A stretch of DNA of 64,000 bases from Nakamurella multipartita DSM 44233 (GCF_000024365.1 NC_013235.1:186001-250000), one strand, 5' to 3'. Shown: positions 52,680 to 62,164, numbered from the stretch's first letter. Program-made: numbers and translations. The notes: generated by a model not told the origin, from the sequence alone.

Positions 52680-53564
52680 ATGCCCGAGCTCCCGGAGGTC
52701 ACCGCGCTGGCCGCGTTCCTGACCGAGCACGCCGGCGGGCAGCGCATCACCGCGGTGAGCGTGGCCGCACTCAACGTGCTCACCACCTACGACCCGCCCG
52801 CGTCCGCCCTGGTCGGCCGGACCGTGACCGGGGCCGGCCGGCACGGCAAGTTCCTGGACCTGGTCACCGCCCCGGGCCCGGACGCGTCGCCGGGGACCCC
52901 GGACGCGCTGCACCTGATCCTGCACCTGGCCCGGGCCGGGTGGCTGCGCTGGTCGGACGCCATCTCGCCGCGGCCGCCGAAGATGGGTGGGCCGATCGCC
53001 CTGCGGGTCGCCCTCAGCGGCGGCGGCGGGTTCGACGTGACCGAGGCCGGCACCAAGAAGTCGGTGACGGCGGCGGTGGTGACCGACCCGCGAGCGGTCC
53101 CCGGGGTGGCCCGGCTCGGCCCGGACGCGCTGGACCTGGACCGCGCGGCGCTCGCGCAGGTGCTGGCCACCCAGACCGGCCGGATCAAGAACGTGCTCAC
53201 CGACCAGCGGGTGATCGCCGGCGTCGGCAACGCTTACTCGGACGAGATCCTGCACACCGCGCGGCTCTCGCCGTTCGCGACGGCGGCCAAGCTGTCCCCG
53301 GACGAGCTCGATCGGCTCTACGACGCGCTGGCCACCGTGCTCACCGACGCCGTGCTGCGCTCGGTCGGCGGTCAGGCCGCCCGGCTCAAGGGGGAAAAGC
53401 GCACCGGGCTGCGGGTGCATGCGCGCACCGGCCTGCCCTGCCCGGTCTGCGGGGACGTCGTCGCCGAGGTCTCGTTCGCCGACCGGTCCTTCCAGTACTG
53501 CCCGACGTGCCAGACCGGCGGCAAGAAGCTGGCCGACCGCCGGCTGTCCCGGCTGGTCAAGTAA
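52680..53564 (+). CDS. Fpg/Nei family DNA glycosylase
   Basis: A 294-residue bifunctional base-excision repair enzyme. It starts with the catalytic N-terminus PELPEVT (Pro2 and Glu3 after Met removal), has the lysine in GRHGKFL near residue 58, and the helix-two-turn-helix KNVLTDQRVIAGVGNAYSDE. It ends with a complete zinc finger, CPVC...CPTC. It removes oxidised bases such as 8-oxoguanine or formamidopyrimidines and nicks the site. A CAGGCT box six bases before the ATG at 52680-52682 suggests a leaderless message. It is one of the divergent Fpg-like paralogues common in actinobacteria rather than necessarily MutM itself. Confidence 0.93.
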   Translation: MPELPEVTALAAFLTEHAGGQRITAVSVAALNVLTTYDPPASALVGRTVTGAGRHGKFLDLVTAPGPDASPGTPDALHLILHLARAGWLRWSDAISPRPPKMGGPIALRVALSGGGGFDVTEAGTKKSVTAAVVTDPRAVPGVARLGPDALDLDRAALAQVLATQTGRIKNVLTDQRVIAGVGNAYSDEILHTARLSPFATAAKLSPDELDRLYDALATVLTDAVLRSVGGQAARLKGEKRTGLRVHARTGLPCPVCGDVVAEVSFADRSFQYCPTCQTGGKKLADRRLSRLVK

Positions 53565-53573
53565 CCGGCGCGG

Positions 53574-54158
53574 TCAGCTCAGCGGCCGCAGGATCCGGGT
53601 GATCGCGTCCTGCAGCCGGTCGGCGCAGAGCTCGAAATCGGCCAGCGAACCGCCCATCGGATCCGGCAGGTCCTCCTGCTCGCCGGGCACCGGCTGCAGG
53701 GACGAGCGGGCCAGCTTGGCCTCGGTGACCAGCCGGCGGCCCGGGTCCCCGGGGTCGGCCCGATCCACGTCCGCGCCGCCGGTGCTCAGCGGCGGCACCG
53801 CGTCGCAGAGCCGGGCGAACTGCCGGATGGTGAAGGTCCGGCCGATCGCCGAGGGCACCGTCTTGACCACCTCGCCGCGGTGCCGGCGGGAGGCGGTCAG
53901 GATCAGATCCGCCGCGGTGATCGCGGCCGCGCTCAACGGCTGCGAGGTGTGCGGCTGCACCGCCGGCAGCCGGGCGGCCAGCACCGTCGCCGCGTGCGGG
54001 TGCAGGGGCCACGGACCGGGGATGTGCGTGCCGGCCGAGCCGACCGACCAGACGCCCTCGCCGACCCGGCGGGCCGCCGCGTCCCGGAGCATTTGCTCGG
54101 CCATCGGGGACCGGCAGTGGTTGGCGGTGCACACCATGAGCACCCGGAACCCGGTCAC
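53574..54158 (-). CDS. Low-molecular-weight protein-tyrosine phosphatase family protein
   Basis: A 194-residue protein with the P-loop CTANHCRSP (C-x5-R) at residues ~10-18 and the general-acid aspartate in LPDPMGG near residue 165. This is the low-molecular-weight phosphatase layout, with a longer C-terminal half than the classical enzymes. Targets could be phosphotyrosine proteins; arsenate reductase activity is another possibility in this fold. GTG 54156-54158 is used because GGAGG stands five bases upstream, while the two GTGs before it overlap that site. A TAGGGT box (54191-54196) lies at a normal distance. Confidence 0.86.
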   Translation of the reverse strand: MTGFRVLMVCTANHCRSPMAEQMLRDAAARRVGEGVWSVGSAGTHIPGPWPLHPHAATVLAARLPAVQPHTSQPLSAAAITAADLILTASRRHRGEVVKTVPSAIGRTFTIRQFARLCDAVPPLSTGGADVDRADPGDPGRRLVTEAKLARSSLQPVPGEQEDLPDPMGGSLADFELCADRLQDAITRILRPLS

Positions 54159-54190
54159 CGCCACCTCCGTACGCCCGTCGGACGGGGCCG

Positions 54191-54196
54191 ACCCTA
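54191..54196 (-). promoter_or_regulatory. -10 box of the phosphatase gene
   Basis: TAGGGT on the minus strand, giving a ~25-base leader that holds the GGAGG ribosome site. Confidence 0.4.
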
Positions 54197-54225
54197 CCGG
54201 GCGGCCCGGTGTCCGGAGACGAGCG

Positions 54226-55656
54226 CTATTCCGGCAGCGGCCGGTAAACCCCGGTCTGGGTGACCTTGGCGATGGCCCGCATCTTGTTCACCGCGTCCAG
54301 GGCGGCCACCTTGTAGGACTCGGCCAGGGTCGGGTAGTTGAAGACCGCGTCGACCAGGTAGTCCACGGTGCCGCCGCAGCCCATCACCGTCTGGCCGATG
54401 TGCACCAGCTCGGTGGCGTTGGTGCCGAAGACGTGCACGCCCAGCAGCTCTCGCGATTCGGCGTGCACGAGGATCTTGAGCATGCCGTAGGAGTCGCCCA
54501 GGATCGCCCCCCGGGCCAGCTCGCGGTAGCGGGCCACCCCCACCTCGAACGGCACCCTCTCGGCGGTCAGCTGGCCCTCGGTGCGCCCGACGAAGCTGAT
54601 CTCGGGGATCGAGTAGATGCCGATGGGCTGCAGGTCGCCGAGCTTGCCGACCGGCTCGTCGAACGCGTGGTACGCGGCCCGCCGGCCCTGCTCCATGGCG
54701 GTGGCGGCCAGGGCGGGGAACCCGATGACGTCACCGACCGCGTAGATGTGTTCGACCTCGGTCTGGAAGTTCTCGTTGACCTCGACCTTGCCCCGGTTGG
54801 ACGCCGGCACGCCGGCCGCCTGCACGTTCAGCTCGTCGGTGACGCCCTGCCTTCCGGCCGAGTACAGCACCGTGTCGGCCGGGATCTTCTTGCCCGACTG
54901 CAGCACCGTGAGCGTGCCGGCCGGGTGTTTCTGCACCTCCAGCACGGTCTCGGAGAAGCGGAAGGTCACCGCGAGCGAACGCAGGTGGTACTTGAGGGCC
55001 TCGATGATCTCGTCGTCGCAGAACGGCAGCATGGTGGCGCGGGACTCCACGACGGTGACCTTGGTACCCAGCGCGGCGAACATCGAGGCGTATTCGATGC
55101 CGATGACGCCGGCGCCGACGACCACCATGGACGCCGGGACCTTGTCGATGCTCAGGATCTGGTCGGAATCGACGATGGTCTCCCCGTCGAAGTCCACCGA
55201 GTCGGGCCGGGCCGGCTTGGTGCCCGCCGCGATGACGATCTTCTCGCCGCGCAGCAGCCGGCTGGTGCCGTCGGCGGCCGCGACCCGGATCGTGTGCGGG
55301 TCGACGAAGGTCGCCGTGCCCGGGAGGACGACGACGTGGTTGCGGGTCAGCTGGTTGCGCACCACGTCGACCTCGCGATTGACCACGTGCGCGATCCGGC
55401 TGGCGACGTCACCGATCGTGATGTCCTCCTTGACCCGGTAGGCCTCGCCGTACAGCTCGCGCTGGCTCAGCCCGGTCAGGTACAGCACCGCCTCGCGCAG
55501 GGTCTTGGACGGGATGGTGCCGGTGTTGATGCAGACGCCACCCATCATGTGGCCACGGTCGACGACGGCGGCCCGGTGGCCCAGTTTGGCCGCGGCGATC
55601 GCCGCCTTCTGCCCGGCCGGCCCGGAGCCGATGACGACCAGATCGAAGCTGTCCAT
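54226..55656 (-). CDS. sthA: Soluble pyridine nucleotide transhydrogenase
   Basis: A 476-residue flavoprotein of the disulfide reductase superfamily. FAD is bound at [14 protein letters not shown] and NAD at [16 protein letters not shown]. The active-site helix [15 protein letters not shown] has one Cys where true disulfide reductases have C-x4-C, which marks it as a SthA-type transhydrogenase, as does the REAVLYLTG continuation. It balances NADPH and NADH pools in the cytoplasm. ATG 55654-55656 follows GAGGGA by eight bases. It is divergent from the rhodanese gene. Confidence 0.93.
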   Translation of the reverse strand: MDSFDLVVIGSGPAGQKAAIAAAKLGHRAAVVDRGHMMGGVCINTGTIPSKTLREAVLYLTGLSQRELYGEAYRVKEDITIGDVASRIAHVVNREVDVVRNQLTRNHVVVLPGTATFVDPHTIRVAAADGTSRLLRGEKIVIAAGTKPARPDSVDFDGETIVDSDQILSIDKVPASMVVVGAGVIGIEYASMFAALGTKVTVVESRATMLPFCDDEIIEALKYHLRSLAVTFRFSETVLEVQKHPAGTLTVLQSGKKIPADTVLYSAGRQGVTDELNVQAAGVPASNRGKVEVNENFQTEVEHIYAVGDVIGFPALAATAMEQGRRAAYHAFDEPVGKLGDLQPIGIYSIPEISFVGRTEGQLTAERVPFEVGVARYRELARGAILGDSYGMLKILVHAESRELLGVHVFGTNATELVHIGQTVMGCGGTVDYLVDAVFNYPTLAESYKVAALDAVNKMRAIAKVTQTGVYRPLPE

Positions 55657-55826
55657 GTGTTGTCCCTCGTTGCTGGCAGGTCGAGCCGCACCGGGCCGTG
55701 CCGTGCGGCCCGGTCCCAGTGTGGTCATGCTGCGCGCTGCAGATGGATCAGGTGGAACGGCCGTGTTAACTCTGGCCCGGCCGAGTCCGGGCCACGCCCC
55801 GATCGTGCCGGTGCCATCATGGGGCC

Positions 55827-56156
55827 GTGAGCACACCCATCCCCGAAGTCACTGTCGACCAGGTTCCCGCCGACGCCGTCCTGCTGGACGTGCGCGAGGA
55901 CGACGAGTGGGCCGCCGGCCATGCTCCCGGCGCGGTCCACGTGCCGATGACCCAGCTGGCCGACCGCCTGGACGACCTGCCCGACGGCAACCCGGTCTAC
56001 GTCATCTGCCGCTCCGGTGGCCGCTCCGCGCGGGCCACGGCGTATCTGAACCAGCAGGGCTGGGACACGGTCAACGTGGCCGGCGGGATGGGCAGCTGGG
56101 CCCGGGCGGGCCGGCCGCTGGAGGCCGACGGCGACGCCGCCCCCGAGGTCATCTGA
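55827..56156 (+). CDS. Rhodanese-domain sulfurtransferase
   Basis: A 109-residue single-domain rhodanese. It has [22 protein letters not shown], the active-site loop with the persulfide Cys in ICRSGGRSA, and [13 protein letters not shown] at the end. It carries sulfur or protects thiols; the acceptor is unknown. GTG 55827 is preceded at six bases by CATCAT, a weak relative of the leaderless -10 boxes seen elsewhere in the window. It is followed by an unrelated membrane protein gene 33 bases downstream. Confidence 0.92.
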   Translation: MSTPIPEVTVDQVPADAVLLDVREDDEWAAGHAPGAVHVPMTQLADRLDDLPDGNPVYVICRSGGRSARATAYLNQQGWDTVNVAGGMGSWARAGRPLEADGDAAPEVI

Positions 56157-56189
56157 CCGCGTGGACCGGAAGGTGAGCAGGTCGTTCGG

Positions 56190-57146
56190 ATGAGCGTGGA
56201 CCGCCCCGGCGCCCCGCCGGTCGGGCGGGCGACGGTGTGCCCGCGGTGCCGGGTCCGGCAGCCGGACAACGGTGGGGACCGCTGCGCCCACTGCGGGTAC
56301 CTGCGGCACCGGTGGGTCGCGCATCCGCCGCCCGGCGGCCCGCCCCGCCGGTCGGCACCGCCGGCCCGGCCCCCGTACGCAGGTCCCCCGAGCTACCGGG
56401 GCCGGCCGCCGCGCTGGGCGTTCCCGCCGGTCGTCTGGCAGGACGCCGATCCCGGCCCGGCCGCCCCGCCCCGGCGCGACCCGTCCGGTGGGCTGCGGTT
56501 GGCGGCCGGACTGGCCGCCGCCACCGCCGCGCTCGGGCTGATCGCCGCGGCCGCCGAGTTCTGGCGGTTCACCCTGCTGCTGCAGGGTCGCACCATGGTG
56601 CTGTCCGGGGCCACCGTCCGGGCCAGCGACCTGTTCGTCGCGGCCGCCGGGGCCGGCGTGGTCGTATTCGGGCTGGCCGCGCTGCTCGCGGCGGCGGTCG
56701 CGGTGACCCGCACCTATCCCGTCGCCGCGCGGCGGCTGGGGATGGCGCCAGCCCGATCGAGCACCGCGGTGCTGGCCCGGCTGCTGGTTCCCGGGTGGAA
56801 CCTGTACGGCGCCGGGCAGATCGTCACCGAGGTCGATCGGATGCTGCGGGCCAAGGACGCCCCGGCCGACCGGCCGTGGCGGGCATCCCGGCTGACCATC
56901 GGCTGGTGGGTCAGCTGGGTGGTATCGGCGGCCCTGATGCTGACCGCGCTGGCCCGCGGACTGGGCGGCAGCCTGCAGGCCATCGCCGACACCGTCGAGC
57001 TGCACATCCTGGTCGACCTGGCCGGGGCGGTGACCGCCGGCCTCGGAGCGGCCATGCTGCTGCGGTTCGCCGGGCGGCTGCGCCGGCGGCCGCCGATCCC
57101 CACCGGCTGGATCGTGCAGGCTCCGGCGCCGACCCGGGGCCGCTGA
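56190..57146 (+). CDS. DUF4328 membrane protein with N-terminal zinc ribbon
   Basis: A 318-residue protein. A zinc ribbon (CPRC...CAHC, residues 17-35) is followed by a ~60-residue Pro/Arg-rich disordered stretch and then the DUF4328 region with about five membrane helices. This region includes VPGWNLYGAGQIVTEVDRM and the WWVSWVVSAAL segment typical of the family. The function of DUF4328 proteins is unknown. It could share a transcript with the rhodanese gene upstream. Confidence 0.8.
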   Translation: MSVDRPGAPPVGRATVCPRCRVRQPDNGGDRCAHCGYLRHRWVAHPPPGGPPRRSAPPARPPYAGPPSYRGRPPRWAFPPVVWQDADPGPAAPPRRDPSGGLRLAAGLAAATAALGLIAAAAEFWRFTLLLQGRTMVLSGATVRASDLFVAAAGAGVVVFGLAALLAAAVAVTRTYPVAARRLGMAPARSSTAVLARLLVPGWNLYGAGQIVTEVDRMLRAKDAPADRPWRASRLTIGWWVSWVVSAALMLTALARGLGGSLQAIADTVELHILVDLAGAVTAGLGAAMLLRFAGRLRRRPPIPTGWIVQAPAPTRGR

Positions 57147-57174
57147 CCCGCACCGGTCCGACCCGGGCGTCGGC

Positions 57175-57180
57175 TACCGT
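57175..57180 (+). promoter_or_regulatory. -10 box of the SEC-C protein gene (leaderless)
   Basis: TACCGT, six bases before the GTG at 57187. Confidence 0.5.
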
Positions 57181-57186
57181 GACCGG

Positions 57187-58143
57187 GTGTCCAAGAAGAA
57201 CCGCCGCGCCGGGGGAACCGCGCTCGCCGAGAACGGTGCCCAGGAAAGCTCGCCAGAGAATCCGCGCCGCCCCTGCCCCTGTGGGTCCGGCCGCCGCTAC
57301 AAGGCCTGCCACGGGTCGGCCGACGCCGCCGACCTGATCGTGACCCGGCCCTTCGCCGGGCTGGCCGCGGAGACCGAGCTGATCGCGCTGCGCGAGTTCC
57401 TGCCGGCGGCCAGCGCGCCGCTGACCCTGATCGAGCCGCGCGCGGACATCCCGTCGGTGACGGTGGCCAGCGTGCTGCCCGGCGCCGCGGCCGCGTTGAC
57501 CCGGTCGGACCGCTCGATCCTGCTGGGCATGCAGGTGCAGACGCACACCGGCGACCTGTCTCGGGACCTGGCCGCGGCGCTGGAATGGGCCCTGGCCGCC
57601 GAGCCGTCGTCGGTGCTCTCGGTCATCGGCCGGGCCACCGTCGGCAACCGGTACGGCGACCTGATCGTCGACGAGCCGCTGGACGTCACCGTCTACGACG
57701 ACTTCTCCTGGTGGCTGGAGGAGGAGATCGTGCCCGGCAGCGAGGTCGCGCTGTCCCTGGAGCGGGCCAACGCGGCAATCATGCCGACCGCGCGGGTGGC
57801 CGATCTGCCCGGCGCCTACTGGGTGGACGCCGGGGAACGCGCCCACCTGCGCTGGGTGCGGCCCGAGGACGAGCCGCCGCTGATGGCCGCGCTGGCCCGG
57901 CTGCACGTCGCCGACCAACTCGATCTGGGCAGCGGCTCGCGGTACGTGGGCTCGTTCCGGGCGCACGGCCGGCTGGTGCCGGTATGGGATCTGGACCGGG
58001 ACGCCCATCCGAGCGAGTGGGACGAACCGGCGCGGGCCTTCGCGGACCGGCTGGCCGCCGCCCTGGCCGTGGACGAGCCGCTGACCGACGCCGAGCGGCG
58101 CGCCCGCGACGGCATCCTGGGCCGGCAGTTCACCCTCCGGTAG
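57187..58143 (+). CDS. SEC-C motif protein (DUF5926-like)
   Basis: A 318-residue soluble protein. The N-terminus carries a SEC-C zinc motif (PCPCGSGRRYKACHG, residues 29-43, as at the end of SecA). The rest matches the conserved actinobacterial family DUF5926: LIVTRPFAGLAAETELIALREFLPAA, a GNRYGDLIVDEPLD block and an acidic YDDFSWWLEEEI segment. The role is unknown; SEC-C motifs bind zinc and are often linked to ribosome or SecB contact. It stands alone behind its own leaderless promoter and converges with the CPBP protease gene. Confidence 0.8.
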   Translation: MSKKNRRAGGTALAENGAQESSPENPRRPCPCGSGRRYKACHGSADAADLIVTRPFAGLAAETELIALREFLPAASAPLTLIEPRADIPSVTVASVLPGAAAALTRSDRSILLGMQVQTHTGDLSRDLAAALEWALAAEPSSVLSVIGRATVGNRYGDLIVDEPLDVTVYDDFSWWLEEEIVPGSEVALSLERANAAIMPTARVADLPGAYWVDAGERAHLRWVRPEDEPPLMAALARLHVADQLDLGSGSRYVGSFRAHGRLVPVWDLDRDAHPSEWDEPARAFADRLAAALAVDEPLTDAERRARDGILGRQFTLR

Positions 58144-58162
58144 GGCGCGGCCCGGCCGGCGG

Positions 58163-58996
58163 TCAGGGTAGCCAGCTCACGCTGCCCTTGAGCAGGGCGT
58201 AACCGGCGAAGGAGAAGATGTCCAGCAGCGAGTGGGCGATGATCAGCGGCCACAGCCGTCGGGTGCGGCGGAACCACCAGGCGAACACCACACCCATCAC
58301 CGCATTGCCCAGGAATCCGCCGAACCCCTGGTAGAGGTGGTACGACCCGCGCAGACCCGCGGAGATGCCGATCGCCGCCCAGCCCGGCAGCTTGAGTTGT
58401 TCCAGCCGGGTGATCAGGTAGCCGACGACGAGAACCTCTTCCAGGAAGCCGTTCTCGATGGCCGCGCCGATCAGCACGGGCAGCCGCCACCAGACGTCGT
58501 TGAGCGTCGAGGGGGCGACGGTCAGATTGATGCCGATGGCCACCGCCGACAGGTACAACGCGATGCCGGGGATGCCGATCACCGCGGTCAGCACCACCCC
58601 GACGCCCAGGTCCGACCAGGGTCGACGCAGGTCCAGGCCCAGCCGCGCACGCAGGTTCACCCCGCTGCGCCACAGCAGGTACAGGCCCAGCCCGCCCCAG
58701 GCGAAGCCGCGGACGATCAGGATCACCTGCCGGGCCAGGTCCAGCAGGGACGCCTGCGCCTGCGGCACCACGATGGCCACGCTCTGTGAGGACAGCGGCG
58801 CCGCGGCCAGCAGCGAATCGATCAGGCTGACCAACGAGGACAGCCCGCTGGTGCCCAGCGTGATCAGGAACACGACGACCAGTTCCACCCACAGGGAGCG
58901 GGCGGTGTACGGTCGGGCTGCGAGGAATCCGTCCGGGTCCGACCCGGGCGGTATCGATGCAGGTGGGGGCGGGTTCGGCGGGGCTCCGCTGGTCAT
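58163..58996 (-). CDS. CPBP family intramembrane metalloprotease
   Basis: A 277-residue membrane protein with a Pro-rich cytoplasmic start and about seven helices. The CPBP/CAAX-protease motifs are present: EEVLVVGYL (the paired Glu, with Gly instead of the common Arg five residues on), GSYHLYQGF with the first His and IIAHSLLDIF with the second. Family members cleave prenylated or bacteriocin-related peptides, and the target here is unknown. ATG 58994-58996 is preferred because TATGCT stands eight bases upstream; a reading from 59065 is unlike the family. Confidence 0.85.
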   Translation of the reverse strand: MTSGAPPNPPPPASIPPGSDPDGFLAARPYTARSLWVELVVVFLITLGTSGLSSLVSLIDSLLAAAPLSSQSVAIVVPQAQASLLDLARQVILIVRGFAWGGLGLYLLWRSGVNLRARLGLDLRRPWSDLGVGVVLTAVIGIPGIALYLSAVAIGINLTVAPSTLNDVWWRLPVLIGAAIENGFLEEVLVVGYLITRLEQLKLPGWAAIGISAGLRGSYHLYQGFGGFLGNAVMGVVFAWWFRRTRRLWPLIIAHSLLDIFSFAGYALLKGSVSWLP

Positions 58997-59004
58997 GACG
59001 GGCC

Positions 59005-59010
59005 AGCATA
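59005..59010 (-). promoter_or_regulatory. -10 box of the CPBP protease gene
   Basis: TATGCT on the minus strand, eight bases before the ATG. Confidence 0.4.
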
Positions 59011-59156
59011 GGCCGCGCCGGGTTGGGCGCCGACGGCGCACGCGACCCGCGCGCCCGGCCTTCACCGTGATCGCACGCCTGGCAGCGGACAGTAGCCTCA
59101 GAATTCGTGTGCCCGGCTATGGGTCAGCCGTGCAGGGACTGTGAAAGCGGGGATTC

Positions 59157-60437
59157 ATGCGGGTGGGACATCGGCGAGTGGGCCGGCACAAGGCACTGGT
59201 GGCGGCGACCGGAGTGCTGGCGCTGGTGCTGACCGCCTGCGGCAGTTCCAACGCCGCCGATGACGTCACCGTCACCAGCTTCGTCACGGGCAGCCCGGAG
59301 TCGTCCGCGGTCGCCTCCGAGCCGGCCACCTCCAGTGCCGCGGCCTCGACGTCCGAGTCGGCCAGCGCGTCGACCTCGGCCAGCCCCACCGCCACCCAGT
59401 CCGGTGACGGGACGGTGCAGGAGGGCGTGGCCATGCCGTCCGGCTTCGTGCCGACCAAGCTCAAGGACGGCGAGAAGCCGCCGCAGTTCATCGTGGTCAG
59501 CTTCGACGGCGTCGGCTGGCACGAGAAGTGGCAGCACTGGTTCGACGTCGGCAAGCAGGTGCCGTTCCACTTCACCGGCTTCCTGTCCGGCACCTACATG
59601 CTCTCGGACCAGACCAAGATGGCCTACCAGGGGCCGGGTCACAGCCCGGGCAACTCGTCGATCAGCTGGAACAGCCCGGCCGACCTGCCGGTGGAGATCC
59701 AGGACCTGAACCAGGCCATCGACGAGGGCAACGAGATCGGCACCCACTTCAACGGCCACTTCTGCGCGGGCGCCGAGCCCAGCGGCAACCAGTGGACGAC
59801 GGCCGACTGGAACAGCGAGCTGGACTCGTTCTTCTCGTTGGTCAAGAACGTCAAGGCGAACAACCCCGGCGTGCAGATGGACGACCTCAAGCTGACCCCG
59901 GACATGGTCAAGGGCGAGCGCACCCCCTGCCTGGAGGGCAAGGCCGAGGAGCTGTTCCCCGCGCTGATCGCGCACAACATGAGCTACGACTCCTCGTTCA
60001 CCGAGACCGGCATCTCGTGGCCGAAGAAGTCGCCGCAGTACGGCATCTGGCGCCTGGGGATGGCCACCTTCCCGATCAACGGCACGGGCAAGCGGCAGAT
60101 CACCATGGACTACAACTTCTATTACACGCAGCGCAACGCGGACAGTAAGGGCGTGACCCCGGAGGAGTCGGCGGGCGACCAGGCGCAGGTGCTGGCCACG
60201 TACAACGACATGTACAACGCCACCTACAACGGCAACCGCGCCCCGCTGATCCTGGGCAACCACTTCAACGAGTGGAACAACAGCGCCTACGCCAACGCGC
60301 TGACCGACTTCGTGGTGAGCAAGTGCGGGCAGCCCGACACCTACTGCGTTCCGTTCCGCGACCTGATCGCCTGGATGGACGTGCAGGATCCGGCGGTGCT
60401 CGCGCAGCTGCAGGCGTTGCCGGCCGAGGGCGCCTGA
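59157..60437 (+). CDS. Lipoprotein with a polysaccharide deacetylase-like (NodB) fold
   Basis: A 426-residue exported protein. It has a basic start, a hydrophobic signal and the lipobox LTAC (acylated Cys near residue 24), then a ~50-residue Ser/Thr/Ala linker typical of cell-wall-spanning lipoproteins. The following domain resembles the NodB fold: FIVVSFDGVGW in place of the TFDD motif, THFNGHF as the H-x3-H zinc pair, and RTPCLEG in place of the RxPxG motif. The first Asp pair is only partly kept, so the activity may differ from ordinary deacetylases. It probably acts on cell-wall glycans. ATG 59157 is weakly supported by GGGG. A short Cys-rich frame overlaps its start. Confidence 0.75.
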   Translation: MRVGHRRVGRHKALVAATGVLALVLTACGSSNAADDVTVTSFVTGSPESSAVASEPATSSAAASTSESASASTSASPTATQSGDGTVQEGVAMPSGFVPTKLKDGEKPPQFIVVSFDGVGWHEKWQHWFDVGKQVPFHFTGFLSGTYMLSDQTKMAYQGPGHSPGNSSISWNSPADLPVEIQDLNQAIDEGNEIGTHFNGHFCAGAEPSGNQWTTADWNSELDSFFSLVKNVKANNPGVQMDDLKLTPDMVKGERTPCLEGKAEELFPALIAHNMSYDSSFTETGISWPKKSPQYGIWRLGMATFPINGTGKRQITMDYNFYYTQRNADSKGVTPEESAGDQAQVLATYNDMYNATYNGNRAPLILGNHFNEWNNSAYANALTDFVVSKCGQPDTYCVPFRDLIAWMDVQDPAVLAQLQALPAEGA

Positions 60438-60482
60438 CGGCCCGGCCGTGACGGTGCGGCGCCCGGCCGGTTCGCCACTGGC

Positions 60483-60488
60483 TAGGGT
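60483..60488 (+). promoter_or_regulatory. -10 box of pheA (leaderless)
   Basis: TAGGGT, six bases before the GTG at 60495. Confidence 0.5.
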
Positions 60489-60494
60489 GAAGGC

Positions 60495-61439
60495 GTGGGG
60501 CAGCGGGAGTCAACGGGGCGGCAACGCTGGGCCTATCTGGGTCCGGAAGGCACGTTCACCGAACAGGCTTCCCGCGCGCTGGCCGAGCGGCTGACCGGCC
60601 CGATCGACCTGGCGCCGGCCGGGTCGGTGTCGCTGGCCCTGGACGAGGTCCGGACCGGCCGGGCGGACGCCGCCTGCGTGGCGATGGAGAGCTCGGTCGA
60701 GGGCGCCGTCCCGGTCACCCAGGATGAGCTCACCCACGGCGAGCCGCTGCTGATCACCGCCGAGGCCTACGTCCCGGTCACCTTCGACCTGCTGGTCCGG
60801 CCGGGCACGGACCGGTCGGCCATCCGGACGGTGGGGGCGCACCCGCACGGGCATGCCCAGATCCGCGGCTGGCTGGCCGCCGAACTCCCGGCCGCCGAGG
60901 CCGTGATGACCGCCTCGAACGCGGCGGCCGCGGCTGCCGTGGCCGCCGGTGAGCTGGATGCGGCCGCCGCGGCGCCGGTCGCCGGATCGCGGTATGGCCT
61001 GCAGACCCTGGTCGCCGATGTCGGCGAGGTCCGGGACGCGGTGACCCGGTTCGTGCTGTTGCGACGGCCGGACCGGCCACCCGCGCCGACCGGCAACGAC
61101 CGCACCTCCCTGGTGCTCTCAGTGGGCAACCACCCGGGGTCGCTGCTTACCGTGCTCGGCGAGTTCGCCTCGCGCGGCATCAACCTGACCCGCCTGGAGT
61201 CGCGGCCCACCCGGTCCCGGATGGGTGTCTACTACTTTCTCGTCGACGCCGACGGGCATCTGAACGACCCGGCGATGGCCGACGTGGTGGCCGCGCTGAT
61301 CCGCCGGCAGGCCCTGCTGCGCTGGCTCGGCTCGTACCCTCGGGCGGCCGGCGTCAACGAGGTCACCGCCGACTTCGCCACCCCCGACGCCTACCGGCAG
61401 GCCGACGATCAGGTCCGGCGCTGGCAGCGGGGCGGCTGA
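60495..61439 (+). CDS. pheA: Prephenate dehydratase
   Basis: A 314-residue monofunctional enzyme that turns prephenate into phenylpyruvate in phenylalanine synthesis. The catalytic domain has YLGPEGTFTEQA, VAMESSVEGAV and the TRF motif (DAVTRFVLL). A C-terminal ACT domain contains NHPGSLLTVLGEFASRGINLTRLESRPT, the phenylalanine-sensing segment, so feedback inhibition is expected. The GTG start is leaderless. The histidine-phosphatase gene follows one base after the stop, the same arrangement as in mycobacteria (Rv3838c-Rv3837c). Confidence 0.96.
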   Translation: MGQRESTGRQRWAYLGPEGTFTEQASRALAERLTGPIDLAPAGSVSLALDEVRTGRADAACVAMESSVEGAVPVTQDELTHGEPLLITAEAYVPVTFDLLVRPGTDRSAIRTVGAHPHGHAQIRGWLAAELPAAEAVMTASNAAAAAAVAAGELDAAAAAPVAGSRYGLQTLVADVGEVRDAVTRFVLLRRPDRPPAPTGNDRTSLVLSVGNHPGSLLTVLGEFASRGINLTRLESRPTRSRMGVYYFLVDADGHLNDPAMADVVAALIRRQALLRWLGSYPRAAGVNEVTADFATPDAYRQADDQVRRWQRGG

Positions 61440-61440
61440 C

Positions 61441-62157
61441 GTGCGGCTGTTGTTGATCCGGCACGGCCAGACGCCCTCCAACGTGCTCGGCCTGCTGGAC
61501 ACCGCTCCACCCGGGCCTGGCCTGACCGACCTGGGCGTGGCCCAGGCGGCCGCGCTGCCGGCCACCCTGGCCGGCGAGCGGATCGACCTGATCGCCGCGT
61601 CCACCCAGCCGCGGGCCCAGCTCACCGCCGCCCCGCTGGCCGCCGAACGTGGGTTGACGGTGCTGGTTCGGGACGGGCTGTGCGAGGTGCCGGCCGGCGA
61701 GCTGGAGATGCGCGGCGACGAGCCCGCGGTCCGGACCTACCTGACGACCGTCCGCGAGTGGATGAGCGGCAACCTGGACGTGCCGATGCCGGGCGGGCCG
61801 TCCGGGCATCAGGTGCTCTCCCGATTCGACGCCGTCGTGCAGGAGGTCACCGCGGTCGTCGCGGACCGGGTCGGCGACGACGGCACCGTGGCCCTGTTCG
61901 CCCACGGGGCGATGCTGCGGACCTGGGCGACCGCCCGCGGCACCGACGCGCAGCAGCGGCAGGACCTGCTCGCCCGGTTCCAGCCGCTGCACAACACCGG
62001 GATGATCGTGGTCAACGGCTCGGCCGACGGCTGGCGGATCCAGACCTGGGCCGGGCAGGCGCTGGGCGGGCCCAGGTTGGACGACGCGCCGGCGGACGGC
62101 CCGGCCGGTGGTGACCCGACCGGGTCCGGCATCCCCTCGGACTACTCGCCGCGCTGA
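61441..62157 (+). CDS. Histidine phosphatase family protein (phosphoglycerate mutase-like)
   Basis: A 238-residue protein with the phosphohistidine motif LIRHGQT at residues 5-11 and the second catalytic His in ALFAHGAML. It lacks features of true glycolytic phosphoglycerate mutase, so it is probably a small-molecule phosphatase of unknown substrate. GTG 61441 begins one base after the pheA stop, so translation is coupled. The constant neighbour pheA suggests a link to aromatic amino acid metabolism, but the sequence does not show it. The last ~25 residues are Gly/Asp/Pro-rich and probably disordered. Confidence 0.88.
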   Translation: MRLLLIRHGQTPSNVLGLLDTAPPGPGLTDLGVAQAAALPATLAGERIDLIAASTQPRAQLTAAPLAAERGLTVLVRDGLCEVPAGELEMRGDEPAVRTYLTTVREWMSGNLDVPMPGGPSGHQVLSRFDAVVQEVTAVVADRVGDDGTVALFAHGAMLRTWATARGTDAQQRQDLLARFQPLHNTGMIVVNGSADGWRIQTWAGQALGGPRLDDAPADGPAGGDPTGSGIPSDYSPR

Positions 62158-62158
62158 C

Positions 62159-62164
62159 TATCCT
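62159..62164 (+). promoter_or_regulatory. -10 box of the DUF1707 gene (leaderless)
   Basis: TATCCT, seven bases before the GTG at 62172, overlapping the end of the preceding gene's stop region. Confidence 0.45.
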
